A DNA stretch of 64,000 nt from Rufibacter sp. XAAS-G3-1 (GCF_013623775.1 NZ_JABFAM010000004.1:62001-126000), one strand, 5' to 3'. Positions 7,746 to 16,860 are shown, counted from the stretch's first letter. Translations and numbers: made by a program. The notes: a model not told the origin generated them from the letters alone.

Positions 7746-8663
7746 CTACACGCCTTTCACCTTCATCTTTACCCCATAAACCGCCCCCATAGCCGTAATA
7801 AAAAGCGTAGAGCGGTCTTTCCCGCCGAACACCACATTGGCGGTATGCTTCTCTTTGATGGGGATGTGCGCAATTTGCCTGCCTTCCTTGTCGAACACGG
7901 TTACCCCTTTTCCGGTGAGGTAGACATTTCCCTGGTTATCTATCGTCATTCCGTCAGAGCCCATGGAAACGAACAGCTTTTTGTTTGAGAGCGAGCCGTC
8001 TGCCTTGATGGTGTACACAAAGGTTTTGCCCGCTTCGGCATCTGCCACGTACAGCTTCTTCCCGTCTGGCGTACCCACAATTCCGTTCGGTTTCACCAGG
8101 CTTTCGTCTACCCGGTAAAAACGCGACCTATCAGGGCTCAGGTAATACACGTGCTCCCCGTCTTGCTGCTTTTCAGGGTTTCTAGTCCAGTAATTTCTCT
8201 TGTACAAGGGGTCAGTAAGGTAGATGGCACCCGTGGGGGCAATCCAGAGATCGTTGGGCCCGTTGAGCAGCTTGCCTTCATAGCCGGAGACAAGTACCGT
8301 GTGGCGCCCGCCCTGGTCAAAGGCCCAAAGCTGGTTGTCCATGTCTGCCGCGGCAATGAGGTTGCCCTTCCGGTCAAAATACAGCCCATTGGAACGCCCG
8401 GCCTGCTCTGTGAACAGCCTGATCTCACCCGTACTGGCCAACCATCTGAAGATCTTGTTATTAGGCTGGTCTGTGAAGTACACGTTCCCTTCCCGGTCAA
8501 CTGCGGGGCCTTCTGTAAAGGCGTAGCCATCACCCAACTTCTCCACCTTGGCGCCCTTGGCTACAATAGAGTTCTTGTCAGTGATTTGTGCCGAAAGCAG
8601 GGCGGGCAATAGCAGGACAAGGGCCGTACCCGCAGCCACTAGAAATACATTTGGTTTGGTCAT
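7746..8663 (-). CDS. SMP-30/gluconolactonase/LRE-like protein
   Basis: A 305-residue exported beta-propeller enzyme. The signal peptide runs to about residue 26 (AAGTALVLLLPALLSAQ). Family hallmarks are EGPAVDREGNVYFTDQPNNKIFRW near 53-75, the calcium/substrate motif 'LNGPNDLWIAPTGAIYLTDP' near 136-155, and KPNGIVGTPDGKKLYVAD near 195-212. These correspond to the metal ligands Glu, Asn and Asp of gluconolactonases. It starts 21 bases after the aldehyde dehydrogenase stop, so the two are probably co-transcribed. A sugar-lactonase activity in the periplasm is inferred; the substrate is not identifiable. Confidence 0.85.
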   Translation of the reverse strand: MTKPNVFLVAAGTALVLLLPALLSAQITDKNSIVAKGAKVEKLGDGYAFTEGPAVDREGNVYFTDQPNNKIFRWLASTGEIRLFTEQAGRSNGLYFDRKGNLIAAADMDNQLWAFDQGGRHTVLVSGYEGKLLNGPNDLWIAPTGAIYLTDPLYKRNYWTRNPEKQQDGEHVYYLSPDRSRFYRVDESLVKPNGIVGTPDGKKLYVADAEAGKTFVYTIKADGSLSNKKLFVSMGSDGMTIDNQGNVYLTGKGVTVFDKEGRQIAHIPIKEKHTANVVFGGKDRSTLFITAMGAVYGVKMKVKGV

Positions 8664-8684
8664 TTCAGATGCCGAAAAGCCGTC

Positions 8685-10229
8685 TTAAAAGTCGAACTTA
8701 ATTCCCTGCGCCAACGGCAACTCACGCCCGAAGTTGATGGTGTTGGTTTGCCGGCGCATGTAGAACCGCCACGCGTCTGAACCAGACTCACGTCCGCCGC
8801 CGGTGTCTTTCTCCCCCCCGAACGCCCCCCCAATCTCGGCCCCGGAGGTGCCGATGTTTACGTTGGCAATGCCGCAGTCAGAACCCCAGTGGCTCAGGAA
8901 CGCTTCGGTCTCTAGCAGGTTGGAAGAGAAGATAGACGAGGAAAGTCCCTGCCGCACCCCGTTCTGGATGTCAATGGCCTTGTTCACGTCACCGCTGTAC
9001 TTGATCAGGTACAGAATAGGCGCGAAGGTCTCTTCCTGCACGGTGTGGTAGTGGTGCTGGGCTTCCACAATGGCCGGCGTTACGTAGGTGCCGGTGGCGT
9101 ACTCTTCGCCTTCCAGCACGGTACCGCCCGTCAGGAGTTGGCCGCCTTCCTGCTGTACCCTTTCCAGGGCGTTCAGAAAAGCGGTGGTGGCGTCTTTGTC
9201 AATGAGCGGCCCCACCAGAATTCCGTCTTTCAACGGATCACCGATGGGCAGCTTAGGATACACCTTCAGCAGGCGCTCTCGCACCTCGTCATAGATGCTG
9301 TCATGGATGATTAGACGGCGGGTGGAGGTACAGCGTTGTCCGCAGGTGCCTACCGCGCCAAACACCACCGCCCTGATGGCCATTTCCAGGTCTGCGTGGG
9401 GCGTGAGGATGATGGCGTTGTTTCCGCCCAGTTCCAGCAAAGACTTGCCTAAACGGGCTCCTACCGCCTCGCCTACTTTCTTGCCCATGCGCGTAGAACC
9501 GGTTGCGGATACTAACGGAATGCGCTCATCATGCGCCATTTTGCTGCCAATCACGGCGTCGCCGATGATGATGTTGAAGACGCCCTCGGGCACCTGGTTC
9601 TGCTCCAGTACTTCCCTTATAATCTGCTGGCAGGCCACCGCCGTCAAAGGGGTTTTCTCTGAGGGTTTCCAGACCACCACATCGCCGCAGATGGCGGCCA
9701 GCATGGCGTTCCAGCTCCAGACGGCCACCGGAAAGTTGAAGGCCGAGATCACGCCCACCACGCCCAGCGGGTGGTATTGCTCATACATGCGGTGTGTGGG
9801 GCGTTCTGAGTGCATGGTGTAGCCGTGCAATTGCCTGGACAAACCTACCGCGAAATCGCAGATGTCAATCATCTCCTGCACTTCGCCCATGCCTTCCTGC
9901 AAGATCTTGCCCATCTCATAGCTCACCAACTTGCCCAGCGCTTCTTTGTTCTCGCGCAGTTTCTGCCCAATCTGGCGCACAATCTCTCCCCGCTTGGGCG
10001 AGGGCCAGGTACGCCACTCCAGAAAGGCCTGCTGCGCCACCGTTACCACCTGCTCATAATCTGCCTCAGAAGCCATGTTCACCGTGGCAATTGGCTTGCC
10101 ATTGGTGGGGGAATGGATGGTGCGGGTTTCTGGGTTGTTTTCTCCGCCCCAGGTTAATCCGGTACTGTAAGCGGGGTTGGCATCCTTGATTCCTAGCTGG
10201 GAAAGTATGTCTGTGATGTTGGTCTGCAT
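8685..10229 (-). CDS. Aldehyde dehydrogenase, ALDH7/antiquitin-like
   Basis: A 514-residue NAD(P)-dependent aldehyde dehydrogenase of full family length. Visible features are the cofactor-binding FNFPVAVWSWNAMLA and WKPSEKTPLTA stretches near 165-200, the catalytic-glutamate motif LLELGGNNAI near 268, and the catalytic cysteine in GTCGQRCTSTRR near 297-305. The GQRCTSTRR context and the N-terminal 'ITDILSQLGIKDANPAYSTG' resemble antiquitin (ALDH7A1, L-2-aminoadipate-6-semialdehyde / piperideine-6-carboxylate dehydrogenase of lysine catabolism). No other lysine-degradation gene is near, so that substrate is a family-level guess. It is followed by an SMP-30-like gene. Confidence 0.85.
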   Translation of the reverse strand: MQTNITDILSQLGIKDANPAYSTGLTWGGENNPETRTIHSPTNGKPIATVNMASEADYEQVVTVAQQAFLEWRTWPSPKRGEIVRQIGQKLRENKEALGKLVSYEMGKILQEGMGEVQEMIDICDFAVGLSRQLHGYTMHSERPTHRMYEQYHPLGVVGVISAFNFPVAVWSWNAMLAAICGDVVVWKPSEKTPLTAVACQQIIREVLEQNQVPEGVFNIIIGDAVIGSKMAHDERIPLVSATGSTRMGKKVGEAVGARLGKSLLELGGNNAIILTPHADLEMAIRAVVFGAVGTCGQRCTSTRRLIIHDSIYDEVRERLLKVYPKLPIGDPLKDGILVGPLIDKDATTAFLNALERVQQEGGQLLTGGTVLEGEEYATGTYVTPAIVEAQHHYHTVQEETFAPILYLIKYSGDVNKAIDIQNGVRQGLSSSIFSSNLLETEAFLSHWGSDCGIANVNIGTSGAEIGGAFGGEKDTGGGRESGSDAWRFYMRRQTNTINFGRELPLAQGIKFDF

Positions 10230-10293
10230 ATCTGTTGTGGTTAAGCAATAAAGATTGAAGACCCTAGTATAGGCCTTTCTGCCAACATAAAAA

Positions 10294-10326
10294 ACAAAAA
10301 AGCTCCTGCCAAAGGGCAGGAGCTTT
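10294..10326 (-). terminator. Rho-independent terminator of degP-like gene
   Basis: The GC-rich stem GCTCCTGCC/GGCAGGAGC with an AAAG/CTTT loop lies about 40 bases after the protease stop codon. On the minus strand it is followed by TTTTTTGTTTTTT, a textbook intrinsic terminator. Confidence 0.9.
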
Positions 10327-10368
10327 TAAAAGCCGTTTAAGGCCTATATTTCTCAGAAGTGATCTAAA

Positions 10369-11868
10369 CTAGCGGCCCAAGGCATAGTACGCCCTGCGGC
10401 CATCTGGGTAAACCCCTTCAATCAAGATTCCGCCGCGGCGAGTACTTTTCAATATTTTGTCTACGTCCTGCGGGGTATTGGTAGGGGTTCTGTCAATACT
10501 GGTGATGATAAAGCCATCTTTCATACCGGTCTCGGCAAAGGCACTTTTCTCTACCCCACTGACTTTCACGCCACCGGTAATGTCCAGTTTGTTCAGTTCC
10601 TGCTTGGTGGCCGCCTCAAACTTAGCGCCATCAATGGTCATGGACTTAGTGGCGTTAGGATCGCGTTTCACAATCTCGGTGCTACCGCTGGCGTTGCGCA
10701 GCGTTACATTGGTGGTTTTGGTGCTTCCCCCTCTCATGTAAGACACTTTGATCTTATCGCCTGGCCGGTAACGGGTTACCTGCTCTTGTAACTGCGCTCC
10801 GGTGCTCACTTTCACGCCGTTGATCTCAGTAATCACGTCACCTTCCTGAATACCGGCGGTTTTGGCGGCGCTGCTTTCAGAGAAACCGGCCACGTACACC
10901 CCGTTCAGGGTTTTCAGGCTTTTCTCTTTGGCTAGTTCGGCATCCACTTCCTGCATCTGCACGCCTAGCAACGCACGTTGTACTTCTCCATATTTCAGAA
11001 GGTCGTCCACTACTTTGCTCACGATGGAAGAAGGCACGGCAAAAGAGTAACCGGCAAAAGAACCAGTCTGCGAGGCAATGGCGGTGTTGATGCCAATCAA
11101 ATCGCCGTTCAGGTTTACCAAAGCTCCCCCGCTGTTACCTGGGTTCACGGCGGCGTCTGTCTGGATGAAAGACTCTACGCTCATGTTACCGGCACCTTGC
11201 AGAATACCTACGTTACGGCCTTTCGCACTCACAATACCAGCGGTTACGGTAGAGTTCAGGTTGAAGGGGTTACCTACGGCCAATACCCACTCGCCCACTC
11301 TTACATTGTCAGAGTTCCCGTACCGCAGGGCAGGCAAATTGTCAGAGTTGATTTTCAGCAACGCGATGTCTGTGTTTGGGTCAGTACCTACCAACGTGGC
11401 ATCAAACGTACGCTTGTCATCCAGGATCACCTGAATTTTATCGGCGCGGTCAATCACGTGGTTATTGGTGACAATGTATCCGTTGGAGGCAATGATTACC
11501 CCAGAACCAGAGCCCATGGCCGGGCCTTGTGGCTGGCGCTGATACCCCTCAAAGTCATCTCCGAAGAAATCACGGAAGAAAGGGTGCATCTCACTGGCAC
11601 TGGGCCCACGCCGGGCCTGCACTTTGTACTCAGTGGTTACGTGTACTACGGCCGGGGTCACCAGCTCCGCCGAAGTCACGAAGTTCAAGCCTTCGGGTAC
11701 CACTACATCAGAAGAGCGCATGGCACTGGTATACCGCACATTCGTATTCGGCAATTGTTGCCCGCTGGCAGGCAAATCATCGTCCAGCAGTTTATAACTT
11801 CCAACGGCTACGCCCCCACCTACCATAGCGGAGAGCATTAGCCCCAACATAAGCTGTTTCGTTTTCAT
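10369..11868 (-). CDS. degP: DegP/HtrA-family periplasmic serine protease
   Basis: A 499-residue Do-family endopeptidase. An N-terminal signal/anchor (about 5-25) is followed by a trypsin-like domain with catalytic His137 (VTNNHVID), Asp167 (DPNTDIALL) and Ser246 (NPGNSGGAL). Two PDZ domains follow (about 280-380, with AGIQEGDVITEINGVKV; and about 400-495, with MKDGFIITSIDRTP). It degrades or refolds misfolded envelope proteins. Its neighbour upstream is an Hsp20 chaperone gene, suggesting a stress-response pair although each has its own terminator. No missing residue. The symbol is given at family level; degQ is an equally valid label. Confidence 0.92.
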   Translation of the reverse strand: MKTKQLMLGLMLSAMVGGGVAVGSYKLLDDDLPASGQQLPNTNVRYTSAMRSSDVVVPEGLNFVTSAELVTPAVVHVTTEYKVQARRGPSASEMHPFFRDFFGDDFEGYQRQPQGPAMGSGSGVIIASNGYIVTNNHVIDRADKIQVILDDKRTFDATLVGTDPNTDIALLKINSDNLPALRYGNSDNVRVGEWVLAVGNPFNLNSTVTAGIVSAKGRNVGILQGAGNMSVESFIQTDAAVNPGNSGGALVNLNGDLIGINTAIASQTGSFAGYSFAVPSSIVSKVVDDLLKYGEVQRALLGVQMQEVDAELAKEKSLKTLNGVYVAGFSESSAAKTAGIQEGDVITEINGVKVSTGAQLQEQVTRYRPGDKIKVSYMRGGSTKTTNVTLRNASGSTEIVKRDPNATKSMTIDGAKFEAATKQELNKLDITGGVKVSGVEKSAFAETGMKDGFIITSIDRTPTNTPQDVDKILKSTRRGGILIEGVYPDGRRAYYALGR

Positions 11869-12006
11869 AATCTTATTAGTCAGCTATATAGGTTAATAAA
11901 TAGTTTAGGTATCTCTTTTTTAGAGAGAGCTTAAGTTCTGTTTCTTTTGTACGTGGGAAACGCTAAAATAGCAAAACTAGTATTATTACTAAACAAAGAC
12001 TAAGCC

Positions 12007-12033
12007 AAAAAGGCGCCCGGGAGCGCCTTTTTA
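12007..12033 (-). terminator. Rho-independent terminator of hsp20
   Basis: AAAAAGGCGC - TCCCGG/CCGGGA - GCGCCTTTTT, about 20 bases after the hsp20 stop codon. The stem has A- and T-runs on both sides, so it could work in both directions. Confidence 0.85.
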
Positions 12034-12052
12034 ACAGATTCTTAACTTTTAA

Positions 12053-12487
12053 TTATTTTACTGAAATCTGGTGCTTCACTACCTTCTCCTCTACTTTAGG
12101 CACGGAGATGTGTAGCACGCCATTCTCAAACTGGGCCTCAATGGCAGCGGCATCTACGTGCTCTGGCAGTTGGAAAGCGCGTCTGAATTTGCCGTACAGG
12201 TTCTCTACGCGGTGGTATTTCTGCCCTTCATTTCCTTTGTTGAACGTACGCTCTCCGCTTACCGTAAGCACACCTTCTTCAAACTCAACGGTAATGTTCT
12301 CTTTCTTCAGACCTGGCAGCGCCAGTTCCACTTCATAGCTTTTCTCGGTTTCCCAAAGGTCTACGGCCGGGGTAAAGCCTTGCACACGGCGGTTGTTCAC
12401 CGAGTCTTGGAAAAAGCTGTCTAATAGGTTGCTGAACGTCTGTGGTGCTCTACCTTGCAATACCGGATGTTGTTTTACAGTTGTCAT
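12053..12487 (-). CDS. hsp20: Hsp20/alpha-crystallin small heat-shock protein
   Basis: A 144-residue holdase chaperone. The alpha-crystallin domain spans about residues 38-135, from FTPAVDLWETEKSYEVELALPG to the diagnostic 'AQFENGVLHISVPK' (the AxxxxGVL motif) near 117-132, followed by a short C-terminal tail VVKHQISVK carrying an IxV-type oligomer contact. The N-terminus (LLDSFFQDSVNNRR) is the usual short flexible arm. Length is normal for bacterial Hsp20. The gene lies immediately upstream of the degP-like gene on the same strand with a terminator between them. Confidence 0.9.
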   Translation of the reverse strand: MTTVKQHPVLQGRAPQTFSNLLDSFFQDSVNNRRVQGFTPAVDLWETEKSYEVELALPGLKKENITVEFEEGVLTVSGERTFNKGNEGQKYHRVENLYGKFRRAFQLPEHVDAAAIEAQFENGVLHISVPKVEEKVVKHQISVK

Positions 12488-12654
12488 GGTCTTTATAGCT
12501 TTTAGGTTAGTTTCTCATTTGGATACTTACCTATTAGTAAATTTTGTACCAATTGGGAAAATCGCTTAAAATAAGACATAACGTCATAAAACATAGATAT
12601 TAGCATAAACAAACAAGCCATTGTGTCTCTTTTTATATTTATTGCAGTACTTAT

Positions 12655-13105
12655 ATCCTTATTGGTTCGTTTCTGTGCTTTGGTCTCTGTGCTTTAACTG
12701 GCTTCTATTGAGAGATTGGCGGGTGCACGGAATACGCTGTTCCCTTGGCTTGTCTGTTTGTTGCGTGGGTGCAAATACTTTGCTGTTTCATCTTTGGCGG
12801 TATGCGCTCACGGCCGCGGGGCCCCGTCTTCCCCTCTCGCACTGCCCTTTCGGCCTGAGAAGGCTGTTTCTCTTAGTAGATGCCTGTCCAGGGCCAAAAG
12901 CGAGGCGCGCTCGGGGAAGACTGGAACTGGGGAAAGTAGCGAAAGCGGTGATGATTGTACCTGTAGAGACCAGCCACGGCCTTGTCTCTACCACGCATTC
13001 CTTTCTCCTGTATAGGTTTATTCCCCTCCTCAGAGGGGTGTCTGGCTTTTCTCACCCTCCTTCTAAGGCGCACCAAACATGCAATAATGGTGTCAGCAGA
13101 GAGCT
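12655..13105. repeat. Diverged ~450-bp dispersed repeat, copy A
   Basis: Most of the 838-base gap between hsp20 and the porin gene. It shows clear co-linear similarity to 17012-17457, strongest in a GC-rich core at 12806-12856 (GCGCTCACGGCCGCGGGGCC onward, about 50 bases nearly identical) and in the 'GCCAAAAGCGAGGCGCGCTC' block near 12894. A 99-codon plus-strand frame (12716-13015) aligns in the same frame as one in copy B, with the shared peptide AHGRGAPSSPLALPFRP, so a decayed or very small protein gene is possible. No start signal or domain is recognisable. Bases 13106-13325 hold the porin leader; no promoter was recognised there. Confidence 0.6.
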
Positions 13106-13325
13106 GTAGAAAATCTAGTAACAGAAGAAATTCCCAATTCTTTCCAGTTTTTCGGGCTTATTTGCTATTTAGGTTATCTTAGAAAGGAATTCTGAGAACA
13201 TTGCTGCGGTACCCTATCTGGGTGTGTAACATTCAGGGAGGGGTTGCGTCAATACCTGTGCAGGAGAACCATACCCTACACCGGAAGTAAGCAGCCTCTG
13301 ACGCACAGAGACTTAAACACTATCT

Positions 13326-14531
13326 ATGAAAAAAGAAATTTACTATTGGCTTACAGGTATCTTATTGGCCGTCCATTTCCCGGCAGTTTCCCAGAACCAT
13401 CAGGTAAACTACGCAGATGTGGTAGTAGACCAAATGGAAGGCATCCGGTTTCTGGCCCGCGACTCTTCGGTGGGCATCAACCTCCGCTTCAGAATCCAGA
13501 ACCGGGCAGATTTTACCACAAAAGCAGGCAATGATCTGTCGCTTGCCTCCAAAGGTGGGTATATCAAGCGCTTACGTTTGCGGTCTTCCGGCTTTCTGTA
13601 CAGCAAGAAACTGACCTATTCCTTTCAGTTGGGTTTCTCGCCCGGCGATATGGACGTGGAGAATTCTGAGCACCCCCAACTCATCAGAGACGCCGTGGTG
13701 TTCTACCAGTTCACCCCCCGGCTCAAGATTGGCTTTGGCCAGACCAAGTTGCCGGGCAACCGGCAGCGGGTCATCTCCTCGGGAGAGCAGCAGTTTGTAG
13801 ACCGGTCTATTGTGAACGCCACCTTCACCATTGACCGCGACTTTGGCCTTTTTGCTTTTTACCAGAACCAACTGGGTTCTATGCCCATACATGTGCAGGC
13901 CGCCCTCTCTAACGGCGATGGCCGAAACGCTTCGCCCCGCGAGGGCTCCGGGGTAGCTTATACGGCTCGGGTAGAGGCGCTCCCGCTGGGTGAGTTTGCC
14001 ATGGACGGAGACTACTTTGAGGGAGATTGGGCGCGTGAAAAAACGCCTAAGCTCTCAGTGGGCGTTAGCTTCTCTGAGAACGACAACGCCTACCGCACCG
14101 GCGGGCAGATTGGCCAGAACATCCTTGGCTTCACTGACATCCAATCTTCCATGGCCGATCTTATTTTCAAATACAATGGCTGGGCCACCTATCATGAGTG
14201 GATTCAGCGGAAGGCAAACAATCTGGTGTTTCCGGCCGAGGGTGATGATTTCCAGTATGTCTATGCGGGGCAAGGCTACAACGGGCAGCTAAGCTACCAA
14301 TTCCCGAACCACTTTGAACTGGCCGGCCGCTATTCCGTCATTACCCCAGAACAGGAAATTCAACGTCTTACCCGCCAGACCAAGCAATACACGTTGGCCG
14401 CCAACTACTACATTCGCTGGCACCGCATTAAGCTACAGTCAGACCTCACTTACCAAACCCAGGAAGACCTGTCAGCCAACGCCACCCAGGACAACTGGAT
14501 CCTGCGCCTTCAGTTGGAATTGGGTATCTAA
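13326..14531 (+). CDS. OprP/OprO-like outer-membrane porin
   Basis: A 401-residue outer-membrane beta-barrel protein. The signal peptide is cleaved near residue 22 (VHFPAVSQ). The body has the phosphate-selective porin (OprO/OprP) features: a long N-terminal strand pattern (GINLRFRIQNRADFTTK), FLYSKKLTYSFQLGFS, LKIGFGQTKLPGNRQRVISSG near 138-158, and a terminal strand WILRLQLELGI ending in a hydrophobic residue. Alternating hydrophobic residues through to the end predict about 16 strands. It is alone on the plus strand and converges with the M20 gene. Substrate specificity, phosphate or otherwise, cannot be judged; Pho-box-like sites were not found. Confidence 0.8.
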   Translation: MKKEIYYWLTGILLAVHFPAVSQNHQVNYADVVVDQMEGIRFLARDSSVGINLRFRIQNRADFTTKAGNDLSLASKGGYIKRLRLRSSGFLYSKKLTYSFQLGFSPGDMDVENSEHPQLIRDAVVFYQFTPRLKIGFGQTKLPGNRQRVISSGEQQFVDRSIVNATFTIDRDFGLFAFYQNQLGSMPIHVQAALSNGDGRNASPREGSGVAYTARVEALPLGEFAMDGDYFEGDWAREKTPKLSVGVSFSENDNAYRTGGQIGQNILGFTDIQSSMADLIFKYNGWATYHEWIQRKANNLVFPAEGDDFQYVYAGQGYNGQLSYQFPNHFELAGRYSVITPEQEIQRLTRQTKQYTLAANYYIRWHRIKLQSDLTYQTQEDLSANATQDNWILRLQLELGI

Positions 14532-14619
14532 ACCAAATTACCAGCCCGGTATACTGCTAAGCATCTCTGGCACTAAACCTGTTTAGAGTTATTGACTACC
14601 GTCTCCTGCTGGTGATCCT

Positions 14620-14694
14620 AAACCTGTGAGATCTCCAAGACCTCACAGGTTTTTGCGTTTTGGGGCCGTTTTTCGCAAAAAAGCTCCAAAACGC
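14620..14694. repeat. Two palindromic modules, convergent gene ends
   Basis: The ACCTGTGAGATCT/AGACCTCACAGGT palindrome (14620-14652) is followed immediately by a GGCCTGTTTT-family hairpin (14655-14694: GCGTTTTGGGGCCGTTTTT / AAAAAAGCTCCAAAACGC). They sit between the convergent porin and M20 genes. The order of the two modules is reversed relative to 6747-6822, consistent with the opposite orientation of the block. Confidence 0.75.
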
Positions 14695-14763
14695 CTCACA
14701 GGAGTTTCCTTCTCTGTGGGCTTACCTTGCAGGGGAAAAGCAAATAAACAGGTTCTAAGTAGT

Positions 14764-14810
14764 CTTTAGGTTTTCGGGCTAATTTTAGGAAAACAGGCCA
14801 TAAACCTAAG
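14764..14810. repeat. GGCCTGTTTT-family hairpin repeat
   Basis: CTTTAGGTTTTCGGGCTAATTTT then GGAAAACAGGCCATAAACCTAAG; outer arms CTT-AGGTTT and AAACCTAAG pair. It ends 12 bases past the M20 amidohydrolase stop codon. Confidence 0.7.
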
Positions 14811-14822
14811 TGTGTCGCCAGA

Positions 14823-16031
14823 TCATGCGTTCTTCTCTCCCAGTGCCTGTAGCTCACTGATCGCTAGCCATGCCATGAGGCCGCTTCCTACTTCCAGGGC
14901 TGCTTCATCAATGTTAAAGGTGGGGGTGTGTACGCCGGAAGTAATGCCTTGGGCCTCGTTGCGGGTGCCCAGCCGGTAGAAACAGGCATCGGTTTGCTGG
15001 GAGTAATAGGCGAAGTCCTCGGCGGCCATCCACATGTCCAGTTCTACTACATTTTCTGCTCCTAAATAGGCTTGCGCGGCGGCACTGGCGCGGGCCACCA
15101 GTTCAGGGTCATTCTTGAGGAACGGGTAGCCGTCCATGATGTTGATCTCGCAGGAACCGCCCATGCTTTCGCACAGCCCTTCGGCCAGTTTCTTGATTTT
15201 CTGTTTGGCTTCGGCACGCCACGCTTCGTCCATGGTGCGGAAGGTTCCTTCTATTTTCACTTCGCCCGGAATCACGTTGGTGGCTCCGTTGGCAATTACT
15301 TTCCCAAACGACAACACCGAAGGAATCTTGGGATTGGCCCGGCGGCTGACAATCTGTTGCAGGGCTACTAACAGGTGCGCCGAAATCAAGACCGGGTCTA
15401 CCAACTGCTCGGGCAGGCCACCGTGGCCGCCTTTGCCTTTCACGGTGATGTAGATTTCATCGGCCGAGGCCATGTACATACCAGACCGGAAGCCTACTTT
15501 TCCGGCGGGCAGAAACGGGAACACGTGCTGCCCCATAATGCTTTGGGGGGCCGGGTTCTCCAGCACGCCTTCTTTGATCATGAGCGAGGCCCCACCAGGA
15601 AACTTCTCTTCGCCGGGCTGGAAAATGAGCTTCACCGTGCCTTCAAACTCAAGCCGCACTTCCTGCAAGATGCGGGCGGTGGTCAGCAACGAGGATGTAT
15701 GCACGTCATGGCCGCAGGCGTGCATCACCCCTTCGTTCTTAGATTTATAGGCTACCTCGTTTGTTTCCAGGATGGGCAACGCATCTAAATCGGCGCGGAG
15801 GGCGGTGGTGGCTTTCCCTGGATTCTGGCCTTTGATTAACGCGACAACCCCGGTCTCTGTGACGCGCTCCGGCTCCAGGCCATACTCCTGCAGTTTCCTG
15901 AACACATAGGCTGAGGTTTCAAATTCCTGGAAAGAAAGCTCTGGGTGTTGGTGCAGGTGCTGCCGGGTTAATACCGTGTCTGACGCATATTTTTGGGCGA
16001 GTTCCTGAACGCGGGTAGCTAAATCTTGCAT
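14823..16031 (-). CDS. M20-family amidohydrolase
   Basis: A 402-residue metallohydrolase of the M20D / IAA-amino-acid hydrolase type, which removes acyl groups from N-acyl amino acids. Motifs include HLHQHPELSFQEFET near 25-40, 'ALRADLDALPI' near 78-88, the metal ligands in MHACGHDVHTSSLL near 102-115, the catalytic FQPGEEKFPGGASLMI near 138-153, GQHVFPFLPAGKVG near 166-180, and MWMAAEDFAYYS near 347. The ATG at 16031 is preferred because an upstream in-frame TTG at 16061 lies inside the promoter box. No signal peptide. It is monocistronic. Confidence 0.87.
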   Translation of the reverse strand: MQDLATRVQELAQKYASDTVLTRQHLHQHPELSFQEFETSAYVFRKLQEYGLEPERVTETGVVALIKGQNPGKATTALRADLDALPILETNEVAYKSKNEGVMHACGHDVHTSSLLTTARILQEVRLEFEGTVKLIFQPGEEKFPGGASLMIKEGVLENPAPQSIMGQHVFPFLPAGKVGFRSGMYMASADEIYITVKGKGGHGGLPEQLVDPVLISAHLLVALQQIVSRRANPKIPSVLSFGKVIANGATNVIPGEVKIEGTFRTMDEAWRAEAKQKIKKLAEGLCESMGGSCEINIMDGYPFLKNDPELVARASAAAQAYLGAENVVELDMWMAAEDFAYYSQQTDACFYRLGTRNEAQGITSGVHTPTFNIDEAALEVGSGLMAWLAISELQALGEKNA

Positions 16032-16058
16032 GGGCAAAGAAGTAAGGGGGTAAGAATG

Positions 16059-16066
16059 CAAAGGTA
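16059..16066 (-). promoter_or_regulatory. Putative -7 promoter box
   Basis: TACCTTTG on the minus strand, 27 bases upstream of the M20 start codon; exact TAnnTTTG match. It supports the ATG at 16031 as the true start. Confidence 0.55.
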
Positions 16067-16084
16067 ACGCTATAAAACGGAAAT

Positions 16085-16126
16085 GCTGTTTCTGGCCTAT
16101 TTTCAGGAAAACAGGTCAAAAACAGC
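16085..16126. repeat. GGCCTGTTTT-family hairpin repeat
   Basis: GCTGTTTCTGGCCTATTTTC, then GGAAAACAGGTCAAAAACAGC. The outer GCTGTTT/AAACAGC arms pair. It lies between the M20 promoter and the 3' end of the next minus-strand gene. The remaining bases to 16329 show nothing further. Confidence 0.7.
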
Positions 16127-16329
16127 CTTTGTTCAATTCCCTGGGCATGGCAGAAAAGCAACCCAGGATTGCCCATGGAATATACCCGTACGGAATTGGC
16201 GTACTTGTAACAGAAGGTAAGTGCCGGAAATTGGGGGAGGTGGTGCTCGTTCGGCCCTGGAGGGATGGGCTCTTGATTTTGGGAATTCCTTGGGGACTGC
16301 CCCAAGAAAGGCGGTTAGGGCGGTTGTGC

Positions 16330-16605
16330 TTAAGCTGATTTTCTATCCAGAGCAGAAAAGGCTGTATCCATTCTTCTGGCCCGGGCAATGCCTGGAAGCG
16401 TGATGTAGACCAAGGGAGGGATGTTCAAGGTGCTCATCACCACGAATCCTTCCCGGGCAAGCTCTTCGCAGAGCGCTACCGTATATTCCACTGACAGATT
16501 GGTGTCCTGCGCCAATTCAGAGGAGGAAGCAGGATGGTCTTCGGGCTCTACATGCCTTTTTACTCTGGCAAATAGATGTGATAATAATAAATCCTGTTTA
16601 TCCAT
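16330..16605 (-). CDS. Small winged-helix-like hypothetical protein
   Basis: A 91-residue protein beginning at the ATG of MDKQDLLLSHLFARVKRHV; a longer frame exists upstream but has poor protein character. The pattern is helix, then 'PASSSELAQDTNLSVEYTVALCEELAREGFVVMS', which reads as helix-turn-helix plus a recognition helix, followed by strands (LVYITLPGIARA), as in winged-helix DNA-binding domains. No effector domain is present. A run of 13 C lies about 240 bases upstream. Function unknown; a small transcription regulator is plausible. Confidence 0.5.
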   Translation of the reverse strand: MDKQDLLLSHLFARVKRHVEPEDHPASSSELAQDTNLSVEYTVALCEELAREGFVVMSTLNIPPLVYITLPGIARARRMDTAFSALDRKSA

Positions 16606-16847
16606 AACCCTCCGCTTTAGATTGTAACATAGAAGCTGTTTCGCAAGGTAAAAGTTGGCGTTATCCCCAACAAGCCAGATGCAGGCGCCTTTCCGCTTGC
16701 TGGTGAAAACACCCGGCAAAGGCGAGCCTTCTCTGGTTTGTCCTTTTCTAAACAGGTTCATACCTTGAAAATACGCAGCGCTCTTTTCTAAATCTATTCC
16801 CTATGAGCTAAATGGGTAGTTACCACATCATTTTCAGTAGATAACCT

Positions 16848-16860
16848 CCCCCCCCCCCCC
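16848..16860. repeat. Homopolymer C13 tract
   Basis: Thirteen consecutive C in a non-coding stretch, about 243 bases upstream of the small winged-helix-like gene on the minus strand (reads G13 in that direction). Such tracts are length-unstable. Confidence 0.8.

Noticed and set aside
12621-13109. Open frames in the hsp20-porin gap as a normal gene
   Set aside because: They coincide with a dispersed repeat; only a short peptide is shared with copy B and several frames are open at once. Kept as a repeat with a note.
16032-16061. Longer N-terminus for the M20 amidohydrolase from a TTG
   Set aside because: The TTG at 16061 overlaps the TACCTTTG promoter box; the ATG at 16031 matches the family N-terminus.
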